A stretch of 64,000 bases of DNA from Piromyces finnis (lineage: Eukaryota > Neocallimastigomycota > Neocallimastigomycetes > Neocallimastigales > Neocallimastigaceae), in NCBI GenBank assembly GCA_002104945.1, contig MCFH01000023.1, positions 1 to 64,000 of the forward strand, in the 5' to 3' direction. This document shows, piece after piece, positions 47,346 through 58,769 of the stretch. Below the pieces are notes generated by a model, which was given only the letters and a program-made list of their open reading frames with translations, did not search any database and was not told the origin of the DNA. Both the position numbers and the translations under genes were made by a program. Positions within the stretch are counted from its first letter, which is position 1, and each line of letters begins with the position of its first letter.

Positions 47346-48653
47346 ATATATCAATTAACTATGTAAAAATAACTATATATAACATTTCAATTTTAATATA
47401 AATTATAATTTTTTATTATAAATTTTTATTTATAAATTAATATCTATTTAATTTAAATAATGTGATATTTTTTTACTTGCATTTTTTTTAATATTACTGA
47501 AAAAAAATTAATATTAAATATAAAAAAAATACTTTTTAATTTTTTTTATTAATACTTCGAATAAATATAAAGTAATAATTAAATACTATTTAATTTATTA
47601 TTATTTTATTTATAATAAACCTATGTAATGATTATTGTATTATAGTAATACTTTATCCTCAGAATGATTATATAAAAGAGAATTATATAAAGAAAAATTA
47701 AAGTTGTCTGAATTTCAAAAATTGAAAGAAACAACAAATTTCACAATACCATAGTTATAAAATAGAAGTAAGAATTACGAAAAGATTTTTTTACAAAAAT
47801 TTAAAGTTTGAAAATAAATGATAGAAGCTAGAAAGTAATATTATTATTCTTAGGATTTATTATATTGTGTATAAATCAAAATAGTCAATTATCATTTTAT
47901 AAAAAGATTCATTATCTGGATTATACATATATATATATATTTTAACTGAAACTATATTATAAAGAATTAGAAAAAAAAAAAAGTTTTTCATTTCATTAAA
48001 TTAATAAAATGTCAAAAATTATAATTATTTTTTATTAAAATATATTTTTTTTCATAAAATTTCTTTTTTTAATAATTACAATATTTATTCTTTATACTTT
48101 TTTATATTTAATTTATATAAAATATATATTAAATTATTAATTTATAACATAAAAAGTCTAAATAATATAACAAAAGTTAAAGTATATTTTTATTTTCTAT
48201 AATATTTAAATATTTTTTTTTTGACTTTAAATATTTAAAATGAGACTAACATCAACTGCAGAAATAAATCCGCTATATTATTCATTTCTTTTTTAAAATA
48301 AATTAAATTTATAAAAATAAAATTAATAAAGTAAAGTGGAGATAAATTCACTTTATGTTTTATTAAGAAATTTTAATAAATCATAAATTTTAAATATATT
48401 TTACAATTATATCAAAAAATTTAGTATTATTAGATACTATTTTTTTATATTTTACATTTAAATTATCATTTTTCTTAAACGCTATTTTCATTATTTTTTA
48501 AATATTTTCTTAACAATTTATAAAGCATGATCTATTAACTATTATGATGAATAAATTTAAAGAAAAATATAATAAAATATTTCTACTTTTATTAATATAT
48601 GTGAAGGGATATAAATTATTTTTATATTTCTTTAAATAAGAATTGCAATTTTA
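47346..48653. other. A+T-rich intergenic DNA
   Basis: No supportable gene; a weak coding-like patch lies near 47690-47750. Confidence 0.5.
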
Positions 48654-48926
48654 TGGTTATTGGATAGGTAAAACCATTACAAAGATGTAAATTTAATCAA
48701 TATGTTATCACTCAAATATTTAAATATGGTAATATTTTATAAATGATACAGTCATACGTATCTCTTTTAGAAAATGTAATTTTATTTTCAATACTATTAA
48801 CATTTAATAATTATACAATTATTCGAATTCTTAATATCTTTATTTTTATCTTATTTCATTAACCCATAATTAAAATTATATGTTTCAGAATGATAATTAT
48901 TAAAGTAATGATAATATTTTAAATAT
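48654..48926 (-). pseudogene. Middle-part relic of family X
   Basis: DNA here aligns by eye, base for base with gaps, with the X gene between about 6310 and 6590; shared words include ACGTATCTCTTTTA-like and ACATTTAATAATTAT-like stretches. All frames are interrupted. Confidence 0.6.
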
Positions 48927-49134
48927 TAGGTTATATGATTTCTGTATTGAAAAATATATAATAATAAATATTGTTTTTATTATTTTTTTACTATAAATTT
49001 TTATTTAATTAATGCTATTTTTTTTTTTTTATTAAAGATAAGTTTCTTATAATAAATCATGTAATAAATTTACAAGACTTTATATGGTAGGTTCAAGTTA
49101 TTTAGATATAATAAATAATATTATATAATATATG

Positions 49135-49421
49135 TTATAAAAATATTAAAATGTTCGTGGTATCAAATTAATATATATACATATATATATCTATATATTT
49201 TTTTTTAATATTTAAAAATAAAATATAAAATGTACAAAAAAATTCTTTAGGAAAATGGTAATCCCTAACCCTAAGATGCTCCTAGAAGTCAACTCTCCTT
49301 TTTTCTATTAGTATTTTTTTTAGTTAATATATAAAAATAATTGATTAAAAAAAAAAAGGTAAACTAGTATCAAGATAAATCTTTTATACTGGATGCCACG
49401 AACAATTTGATATTTTTATAA
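49135..49421. mobile_element. MITE-like element with 30-bp terminal inverted repeats
   Basis: The left end 49135-49164 and the right end 49392-49421 are inverted copies matching at 27 of 30 positions (core GTTCGTGG ... CCACGAAC, outer TTATAAAAATAT). The 287-bp interior has no coding capacity and includes CCCTAACCCTAA (49263-49274). Size, inverted ends and lack of genes suggest a miniature DNA transposon. No clear target duplication beyond the palindromic TTATAA. Confidence 0.65.
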
Positions 49422-49533
49422 TAGTTTTAATTAAATACATGATAGGCTAATTAAAAGATATTAACCAATATTAAATAATATGATTTAATATCTTTTTTTT
49501 TTATTAATTCATTTAATTTTAAAAGATTACCTT

Positions 49534-49543
49534 AAAGATAAAA

Positions 49544-49580
<37 letters not shown>

Positions 49581-52500
49581 GGCATCAAATATTTTAAACT
49601 TTATTATTAATTTAATTAAAATTATAATACATGTAATAAAAAAATTAAAAATAAAAATAAAAATAAAAAAAAATATGTTTAATTAAACACAAATTAATAA
49701 AAATTGGGTATAATGTATTCTAGTAATTTTAATTAAAGTAAGAAAGCCACTATCATACTAAAGTATAATAATTGTATTTGACTTCCAATGGGACACCGAG
49801 CCAAAGATCAAATTTTATCATGGAACAAAATTATGATCTCCATTGGTTGCGCTGGCCCTCCTGGCCTGTCTTACTGTTTCTTCAGCATTGACGCTCTTGG
49901 ATGTTGCTTCAAACCTTTTGAACATTGACCATTGCTGGCCAATAGCAAAAGGCATGATTTTGGTTAGAAGTTCCGCGGTTACCGTCAAGAATGGTGTTCC
50001 TTCATTAGTACCAGATTGAATCTGACGCTTACAAACTTCTTTCCATTCCCTTGAATTGTAATTAATATTGTTAAAACTTCTTCCCCCAAGAAGGAATTTA
50101 AATATTTTACTGCACACACTAGAATAATCATACACATTAATATTCACCGGATTATTAGAACTATTACTATCATTAACTAAATTACTATCTAAATTAGAAT
50201 TATTATCTTCACTATTGCTATCATTACTAGTATTATTATTTCTATAACTACTATTGTTATTATTACTATTGTTACTATTACTATTGTTAATATTATTAGT
50301 ACTATTGTTACTATTACTATTATTGTTATTGCTATCTCTACTGATATTAACATTTTCATTATTATTGATGGGACTGTTGGAATTACGTTGACTGAAAAAA
50401 TTTAATAGCTGGACTATAGAATCATAATGTTTAATACGGATATCTCTAAATGTTGGACAATCTAATAACCAATGTTTAATACTTTGATCTCCACACTTGC
50501 AACATGGACAGTAGTTAGGACAAACTGGATCAACAAATTTAGCAGCTTTGGCAACTCTAGCATCCAACTTGTATCCGCTTCTTGCTTTCAATAGCCAGTA
50601 GAAGCCATAGGCAAACTCTGGGTATCATAACATAATTTAATAAATCTTTAGTTTCAATAAATTTATTATCATCATAATATTGCGCTTTGATTGAATTCCC
50701 TTTGAGATCTTTCCAATAAAAGTTTTTAACTGCTCTAACATCTCCATGTTTCTTTAGTTTTTTATCAAGTGTCCTACTTGATTTGCACCACGTGTATTTT
50801 CTAAATTTAGGAATGTAATTGACAAGGTGTGAGATAATACAATTTGAGTTTTTCCATTTGTTAAAACATCTAACTGAGCTAACGCACATTTGGCTGACAA
50901 TGGAGGAATATTCAAATCTTTTGAAATAGAGTATAAAGATATAAACGATACAGCTTTATGAACTCCGGCAACCCATCGTATTCCTTTGTTAACATGCTTC
51001 TGAGCAATCCTAGACCTAGCTTTGTTGGATCCAAGTAATGGTGCAAAGTATGAAACTCTGCTAATCACTTGTGAGTTAAGTACTAGCTTTTTGAAGGGAA
51101 TAGGAATATTAGGATTTCTTAAGAATTTACTGACTGAAAAAAGTCCTTTCAAAACCTTGTTATTAAGAGCTTTAATAACTGGTTTAAGGGACAGATTCTT
51201 ATCAAATGGAACACCAAGATAAGTATAACAATCAGTAGTTGGAATGGGTTGTCCTGCTAAGTAAAATGTTGGATCTCTCTTGTTCTGATTTTCTATTGAT
51301 TCAGGACGAATCACCATCGTTGAACATTTCCGGATACCAAATTCCATTTCATTATACAAGGCCCATTCATTAACTCTTCTAAGCATCTTTTTTAAGCATC
51401 CTCTTGTTGGAGCACAAATAACTATATCATCTGCAAAAAGTCCACCACAGCATCGAGTGTCACCTAAACTGACTCCAAGATCTTCGCACTCTCTAAATAT
51501 ATCATTAATAAAGAGATTAAAGAGAATAGGAGAAAGAGGGCAACCTTGACGGACTCCTTTCTTCACATCAAAAGACTTCGAGAATTGTCCATCTAATTTG
51601 ACATTAGCCTTAGATGTTAAATATAAATTTTTGATGAATTGTAAACTCTTACCTCGGATTCCTAAACAATCTAATTTATGGAGAATATTACCGATTGGGA
51701 CTGAATCGTATGCTTTCCTGAGATCTAAAAAGGCCAAATATGTCTCTTTATTATCTAATTGACGTCTACGGCATATTTCTTGGATTGAAATGAAAAGACT
51801 GATACTTTCTTCCTTTTCTCGAAAACCAAATTGTTCAGGTCTAATGAAATTATTCTTTAGACCATATTCTGAAATTCTAGTGGTGACAATTTTGGAAATC
51901 AACTTAATACCATTATTGATAAGTGATATACCTCGATAGTTATCACAATCTGTCAAATCTCCCTTCTTAGGAATAGAAACAATACTGGATTCATTCCATG
52001 AGTTGGGGAAGTCTTCATCCCAAATACGGTTGAATAATTTAAGAATAAAATTTAAACCATGAGCATCATTATCTGAAGTGGTATTACCAGAAGAAATATT
52101 ATCTGTAACATTATTAGAATCATTACTTGATGGAATTAATGCTTTGTAAAATTCAATTGGAATACCATCCGGACCTGATGCTTTATAATTTGGAGTAGAG
52201 AGGATAGCTGACTTGACTTCATCAATACTAATATCTTGGTTGATATCCCACTCATCAAGCATAGGAAGTGAAAAACGTTTAATCATTGGTTCTTCATACC
52301 AATGCTCCAAATCAAGACTTACACCACTTGGATCTGATGCAAGCTTTTCGAAATGATCATGCCACACTTCTAGTTGTTCTTCTGTAGCAACAACTAATTC
52401 TCCATTTTTATTTTTAATTGGTTGAGCAATAAAGAAAGAATCTTTTCCAATTTTTGCAGTTTTCTTGATCCATTTCCAGGCCTTCTTAGGATTATGACTC

Positions 52501-55115
52501 TTCATATACTCACATCCTGTTTTAATCCAATGAAGATATTCTTGCTTCCTAAATTCATTACATCTTTTGTGGATGTAATCAATGAGTTTACGGTAGATTT
52601 TAATTCTTTTAATAAATTCATCTATATCATAAATTCTTTCTTTTTTAAATCTCTTATACAACTTCATTTTGATTTTTTGAAGATTAAAAATTTGTTGTGA
52701 AATATGAAATGAAGACTTTATAACATTATTTGCTGAAGTAATACTGAGCTCGTCTGCAATTGAAAAAGCAGTTGAAGTAAACTCTTTGGAAAGTTCATCT
52801 GTTGAAACATTAGGATCGTTGAATTTTGCTGAAAGTATTTGGAATTTATTATGACTGATAATAGATTCCTTTTCCTCAATACATTTTAATCTATTCCATT
52901 TCAGAATTTTCTTAGGAATATTAAAGTCATTAGAAAAATCTTCCATAGGAATAATTTTACCATTAATAAGAAGTGGCTTATGGTCTGAAACAGGATAAAA
53001 ATTATTTATAAATGATCCTGAGTGAATAAGATCTTTCATCTTCGAATTGATAAGAGCATGGTCAATGTCGGAAGATTGATCACCTCGAGTCCAAGAGATA
53101 GTAGACCCTCTAAGCGGAAGAATTTCCCAATCTCCTAATCCATTAGTTGATAACCAGTTGGATAATTTTACTTTAGACATATTAAAATCACCAACAAGAA
53201 TCGATGGATGGGATGAATGAGTTTGTAACCACAAGCGAACTTCTAACTTTGCATGATCAACATAGATGTTGTGATGACTATGAGGCATATAAACATTTCC
53301 AATCGAGCATTTGAATCTATTCCAAAGACTAAAAGTATAAATAGAAATAATATACTTTCCAGAGAAGTTTTCAAGTGAGGCTTGACACGAATTGTGAAAA
53401 CCTAAATATAAACCTCTCATTCCAGGAACTGATTCATCAGCTTTCTTGAAAAAGTGTCTATAGTTTCGCAAAGTAACACGACAAGGATAATCTGTATTTG
53501 ATCCAGAACCATTACCAGTTTCTTGGAAACATAAAAATAATGGTTTGAAAATAGCTGTGAAATAGCTAATACTATCTCTCTTTTCGTGATTCCACCCATT
53601 GGTGTTCCAACTAAGACAAAAAGAAAAGTTATCAGGCTTGTTGGATGAGGAAGAATCGTTGCTATTATTATTATTATTAAAGTCATCGTTACTAATGGAT
53701 GATGCATCAGAGGAATAAGTAGAACTATTACTAGATGGCTGTGAAGCTGAAGAACTATCAACTATTGAACTGTTATTTGAGTTGATAGAACTAATAGAAT
53801 TAATTGTTGAATGTTGAGATTGAAATTGTGTTAGCTGTAGATCTGGAATATTTTCATGATGGGAAACTTGTTGAAGATCTTGTTGAAGATCTTGTTGAAG
53901 ATCGGATTGTTGATGAGATTGTTGAACTGATTGTTGAAATGATTGTTGAATAGAATGTTGATGTTTATTAGAAACTAAAATTTTACGTTTGAGAGTGGAA
54001 AAAGTGTATTTGTGATTCCTTCTACTACGAGCTGAAAAGGAAATTGAGGTAACTGAAAGTTTCTTCTTTAACATGTGTAAGATTTTAATACAATCTTTCG
54101 ATGAACCATGAACCTTGACTAAGAAAAAGTGATCATTGAAAGTCTGAAAATATTTAACACTAATAACTGAATTAAATTTATCTTCTAGAATAACCTCGAG
54201 TTTTTCCCATAACATATTTACTGACCATGATCGAATACCACGGATAAAGAAGGAGCGAATATCATCTAAGGGGATACCATAAGACCGGGTACCACGTCTG
54301 ATATAATTCTTATCTTTAATATAAAGGACTGACATGATAATAAATTCTAATTAAAAAAATATTGAATATAAAATAAATACTAATAAAAATTATAAATATA
54401 ACGTATATGGAAAAAAATCTGTCTCTCTCTCTCTTCTTAAAAGTACTGGATAGTACAAAAATTGTTACGATGCTTTGTTTAAAGTTTCTTTTTTGAATTC
54501 TAGTTGTAAATTTTCTTTAAAAATTCTAGTTTTGGTTTGTTGTTAGTAAATTTGATTCGCTTTTTGACATTAAACTTGTTTGACTTTACTTTTCATTAAA
54601 TATTTAAATTGGTAAAAATTTGAATCAAGAATATCGACACCAGAAAGCTTCTGAATAGTATTTTTACATGATGTAGAGTGAATCAGTCTCTTACAAGAAC
54701 AATACAACAATAGCTACATGAATATAAAAATACAACGCAAATGCTAAAGTTGACTACATTGGATTCTTACAAGAGAAGAGTAGTACTACAAGAATACATG
54801 AATAAAAGAAAAAATACAGCAACAAAATGTATTACTCTTCTAATTAAATACTATACAAACTTACCTGAATATCAAACATTCAACTTATTCATCAAATACT
54901 TAAATTCGATGAATAAAATGTTTTTTAATCGCTCAGTACCATGAGCTTAGTCCTAATAATTTTCCCTTAAGACTAACCAAGCATCCATTGCGCAATACTT
55001 GGATTTAATTCTTTCTACTCTCTCAGTACCATGAGCATGCATGAGTAGACCCCCTTGAGAAACTACATTTATTAAATAAATGAAGGCACGTTCCCAAGAG
55101 GGAAAGATAAAACAT
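49534..55115 (-). mobile_element. LINE copy C, full length, with 13-bp target duplication
   Basis: The element runs on the minus strand from CCCTCTTGGG at 55102 to a T-run (poly(A) tail) at about 49547-49577. The target duplication AAAGATAAAACAT is present at 49534-49546 and 55103-55115. The insertion is about 5.5 kb. It is the longest copy in the window and defines the domain order of the family: N-terminal region, AP-type endonuclease, RT, zinc knuckle. The tail and target duplication look fresh. Confidence 0.95.
49818..54335 (-). pseudogene. LINE copy C polyprotein: AP-endonuclease, reverse transcriptase, zinc knuckle
   Basis: The ATG at 54335 starts a frame of 1,193 codons. It holds a glutamine-rich stretch and S/N-rich linker, then the endonuclease (SWNTNGW, CFQETG, LVGDFNM, SDIDHALIN, SDHKPLL). 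The RT follows: YKASGPDGIPIEFYK, IPKKGDLTDCDNYRGISLIN, EQFGFREKEES, AFLDLRKAYDSVP, GVRQGCPLSP, FADDIVICAP. It lacks the 1,314-base deletion of copy B. After ALAQ a 1-base deletion near 50876 (relative to copies A and B) shifts the frame. Two further 1-base losses near 50610-50645 shift it again before the last frame, 49818-50591, containing the zinc knuckle and NGDHNFVP. About 1,507 codons in all. The protein nicks DNA and copies its RNA at the nick; this copy is disabled only by three small deletions. Confidence 0.92.
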
Positions 55116-55875
55116 AGTCAGATAAAATATTTATAATATAAATGCTGCCTAATATTTTTATAAATATATGAATTTATGAATACAATTTATTATAGCTATA
55201 ATTATAATAATATATTCAAATATTAATATATATGGTAATTTTAGTTGTCTTTCAAATAAAAAAAAGTATGCATTATCATTATATGTTACTTCTAGTATAT
55301 TTAGTGATGGCTATAAAATAACTGTAAATTATTTATGTAATTACAATTTTGCACTTTAAAATAAAATAATAATACAATTATGTTTTTTTTTTTAACTAAA
55401 AAATATTAAAAACTTGAAGAAATACAAGTATTCTAATCAAGAAAAAAAAAAAAAAAAAATTTAAAATGCTTCAACTACACGTTAGCAACTACATATTCAG
55501 AAAATATTAAAAAACAACTAAGGAATATATACACAATATGTATCTTGCCTTTTAGTAGTAAATATTACATATATAAAAAAATTAATTGAAAATAATAATA
55601 AAAAAATTATTACCAAAATAAATTTCACATATCTTAAAATTTTTAAATCCCATTTAATAATAAAAATCAGTAATTTTTATAAGAAATGTATAAATAAAAA
55701 TTAAAAAAAAAAAAAAATATATATTTATTATATTTTTCTTTATATATTAATATTACATTTTTAAAATTTTTGTTACTTTTTTTTTTCTTTATTTTTTCTC
55801 TCTCTATTTTTTGTATATTTATATATTTTTAAATTTGTTCATTTTCAATCTACATCTTACATATATTTTAGTAAT
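55116..55875. other. A+T-rich intergenic DNA
   Basis: Poly(A) run near 55442-55459; no gene recognised. Confidence 0.55.
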
Positions 55876-57876
55876 TTAGCATGTAATCCAAACATCATCA
55901 TTATCACCAACAAAAACGTTGTAAATCCAACTAGCTTTTATACTACCAATTTCTTCCTGTTTTTCTTTGTCATTATAATAAGTGATATAATTATACATTG
56001 AAAATTTTCCTCTACTAAAATCTGGAAGGGAATCATTAGTAGATAAGTTTGTTGTACTAGTATATTTAAAAGGTTCAAAGAAAATATAATCAGCATATGG
56101 ATTAATATTACTTAAAATTTCATATTTTCTAGCACCATTAAGACTTTCAATTCTTATCTTTTTATCATACTTAATTTCTTCACCATTATCATCATAATAA
56201 AGACATTCGATAAATCCATTAATTTGAACTTTTTGATTATATGGATTTAATGTATAATAGTTCATAGGACCATTTGAAACTAAGTTAACTTTACATAAGT
56301 TTTTATTATATATAACATATCCTCCAAAATTAAATGTTTTGTTTTCTATTTCGGCATAAGTAATACTATTAATTTTATCATTGCATTTATTTACTGGTAC
56401 ATTAGTAGGTTCCGGAATTTTAGTTGTAACAGTGATTGATGTGTTTACACTATTTTTGTTTTTATTTATTAAGTTTTTGATTTTTAATAAATGTTCTTCC
56501 TTACCACATAAATCTTCTTTAACAGAGGATATAAGTGAAGGTTTAACCTTGTATTCAATTTTATTTAAACAATCCTTTTTAATTATTTCATTATATTTAT
56601 TAGTAATAAATAAACTAGATTCTTCTTTATAACTTAATAATACGAAATCATCTTTTTTTTCTTTTTTATACTCCAAATTTTGTTTTCCCTTTAAATCAAT
56701 ACACAATTTTTCGTTTGAGCTATTAACCATTTTAACTTCATATACCTTTTCTATTTCCATAATATAAATTCCAAATTGAATTGAAAGATTTTTTTCTATG
56801 GTTATATTGTACTTTTCTACATTATCGTTCAAGTATAATTTTCCACAGTACATTATCGAATTAATATTGAAAGTTTTTTCATTAAAGTAAAAATCTGATA
56901 ATATACATTTATCATACATTATATTTTCTTGAAAGTAAACTATATTAAAGTTTGAATTATCAATAGTTATTTCGTTTTTACAATAATTTGTTGGTAAACT
57001 TTCTATAGTGCTAGTTTTAGTAATAGAAGTTGATGAACTTTCTATAGTGCTAGTTTTAGTAATAGAAGTTGTTGGTGAGCTTTCCATTGTACTATCTTCA
57101 ATTATAGAAGTTGGTAAACTTTCTATAGTGCTAGTTTTAGTAATAGAAGTTGATGAACTTTCTATAGTGCTAGTTTTAGTAATAGAAGTTTTTGGTGAGC
57201 TTTCCATTGTACTATCTTCAATTATAGAAGTTGATGAACTTTCTATAGTGCTAGTTTTAGTAATAGAAGTTTTTGGTGAGCTTTCCATTGTACTATCTTC
57301 AATTATAGAAGTTGATGAACTTTCTATAGTGCTAGTTTTAGTAATAGAAGTTGTTGGTGAGCTTTCCATTGTACTATCTTCAATTATAGAAGTTGATGAA
57401 CTTTCCATAGTGCTAGTTTTAGTAATAGAAGTTGTTGGTGAGCTTTCCATTGTACTATCTTCAATTATAGAAGTTGATGAACTTTCCATAGTGCTAGTTT
57501 TAGTAATAGAAGTTGTTGGTGAGCTTTCCATTGTACTATCTTCAATTATAGAAGTTGATGAACTTTCCATAGTGTCATCTTCAGTAGTAGATGTTGTTGG
57601 TAAACTTTCCATAATATCATCTTCAGTAGTAGAAGTTGGTAAAGCTTTGCTTATGTCTAAAAATTCATCTTCTAATTCTGTTTCGGAAGATGATAATATG
57701 TCATAAGAAACTGTTTTTGTGAAAACAGAGTTTTTATTCACTGTTAAATTTAAAACATTTCCATTTTTATTATTTTCATTTTTGATATTTTTTTTTTTAA
57801 CGTAACATTTTTTGGTACTTACAGAGTTTAAAAACAATAAAGTATTAAAGATTAGAAATAAAATGTTAAAGTTCAT
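55876..57876 (-). CDS. Secreted serine/threonine-rich repeat protein, function unknown
   Basis: An intact 666-residue frame starts MNFNILFLIFNTLLFLNSVS, a signal peptide. Residues of about 75-300 are tandem repeats of a 27-residue (81-base) unit built from SSSTSIIEDSTMESS and PTTSITKTST, with shorter variants at the distal end; this is a likely O-glycosylated stalk. The C-terminal 365 residues form an apparently globular region with scattered cysteines (CILSDFY, MYCGKLYL, DLCGKEEHLL, FIECLYYD) and no membrane segment; the protein ends VWITC. Because of the codons used, the opposite strand of the repeat is also open for over 230 codons, which is a by-product. The family is not recognised. A wall-attached or secreted adhesin-like role is inferred from layout only. 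Confidence 0.75.
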   Translation of the reverse strand: MNFNILFLIFNTLLFLNSVSTKKCYVKKKNIKNENNKNGNVLNLTVNKNSVFTKTVSYDILSSSETELEDEFLDISKALPTSTTEDDIMESLPTTSTTEDDTMESSSTSIIEDSTMESSPTTSITKTSTMESSSTSIIEDSTMESSPTTSITKTSTMESSSTSIIEDSTMESSPTTSITKTSTIESSSTSIIEDSTMESSPKTSITKTSTIESSSTSIIEDSTMESSPKTSITKTSTIESSSTSITKTSTIESLPTSIIEDSTMESSPTTSITKTSTIESSSTSITKTSTIESLPTNYCKNEITIDNSNFNIVYFQENIMYDKCILSDFYFNEKTFNINSIMYCGKLYLNDNVEKYNITIEKNLSIQFGIYIMEIEKVYEVKMVNSSNEKLCIDLKGKQNLEYKKEKKDDFVLLSYKEESSLFITNKYNEIIKKDCLNKIEYKVKPSLISSVKEDLCGKEEHLLKIKNLINKNKNSVNTSITVTTKIPEPTNVPVNKCNDKINSITYAEIENKTFNFGGYVIYNKNLCKVNLVSNGPMNYYTLNPYNQKVQINGFIECLYYDDNGEEIKYDKKIRIESLNGARKYEILSNINPYADYIFFEPFKYTSTTNLSTNDSLPDFSRGKFSMYNYITYYNDKEKQEEIGSIKASWIYNVFVGDNDDVWITC
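57000..57640 (-). repeat. 81-bp coding tandem repeat in the secreted protein gene
   Basis: About seven to eight units, the central ones almost identical and kept in frame. Copy number is likely to vary between strains by slippage or unequal exchange. Confidence 0.85.
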
Positions 57877-58297
57877 TTTATTAGATTTTTATATTTCAAT
57901 AATACTTTATTTTTATAGAAAATATTTTAGGTACTTTTTATGTTTGTATAGTAAGTACTACAATTTTTTTTATTAAATATTTTTAAAGTACTATTTACTC
58001 TTTTTTATAAAAAGTTTTTTTTTTTCATTATAAAATATATAATATAAAATATATTATTAATATTAATTAAATAATATATATAAGCATATTTAATTCATTG
58101 TATTTTTTAAAATATAAAATTATATTACATTAGTAAAAAAAAGATAGTTTTCGTTATTCGACCATTTATTATTAAAGTAATATTCAAAATAATAATGCAT
58201 AAAAATATTTTATATCTAATTTTTTTTATAAAAAACTATAATACATATATAATATAATAAAATAATATAAAATATCAAATACACTCTTTTCACTTAA
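57877..58297. other. A+T-rich intergenic DNA
   Basis: Nothing recognised. Confidence 0.55.
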
Positions 58298-58762
58298 TTA
58301 TTTAACCAGACATTTAGATTCATTATTTTTAGACTCTTTAGATGATAAATGTTTTCTTTTGTTATTTCCAGATTCTTTAAAAGATACCTGTTCTGACTTT
58401 CTTTTATTATTTCCAAAACCTTCTTCAGGTATTATATATTCTAATTCACTAACATCTACTTCTATACTATTAGGCTTATCAACTCTATAATCTGATTCAG
58501 TTTCTCTTTCATTATATCCAAATTTTATAGATGATACATGCTTTTTTTTGTTATTTCTAAACCTAAACCTTTCTTTATGTGCTTCATGTAATATATACTC
58601 CAATTCATTAGCATTCACTTCTGTATTATTACGTTTATCAATTCTGCAATTAGATCTAATTTCACCTTCATTATTTCTAGATTTTACAGATGATATCATT
58701 TCTTCTATTTCACTAATATTTGCTTGTACATTATTAGATTTTTTAAGTGATTTAATTTCCAT
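58298..58762 (-). CDS. Hydrophilic repeat tail or small protein next to the AAA/nuclease gene
   Basis: 154 codons starting MEIKSLKKSNNVQANISEIE, with internal repeats of two kinds: VDKPNSIEVDVSELEYI versus IDKRNNTEVNANELEYI, and short KESGNNKRKHLSS-type basic units at the end. It begins 8 bases after the stop of the nuclease frame (58770), in another frame, so it may be the original C-terminal extension of that protein after a frameshift. The 12.5 kb paralogue also has a basic repetitive tail. No signal or membrane segment. Function unknown. Confidence 0.4.
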   Translation of the reverse strand: MEIKSLKKSNNVQANISEIEEMISSVKSRNNEGEIRSNCRIDKRNNTEVNANELEYILHEAHKERFRFRNNKKKHVSSIKFGYNERETESDYRVDKPNSIEVDVSELEYIIPEEGFGNNKRKSEQVSFKESGNNKRKHLSSKESKNNESKCLVK

Positions 58763-58769
58763 TATACGA

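Noticed and set aside
49263-49274. CCCTAACCCTAA, a telomere-like motif
   Set aside because: Only two units, inside a MITE-like element, with genes on both sides; not evidence of a chromosome end or fusion.
57000-57640. Regular repeats that might suggest a CRISPR array
   Set aside because: Units are contiguous, in frame and without unique spacers; the organism is a eukaryote.
57008-57706. Plus-strand 232-codon open frame of valine/leucine/glutamate repeats
   Set aside because: Antisense of the 81-bp repeat in the real minus-strand gene; periodic by construction.
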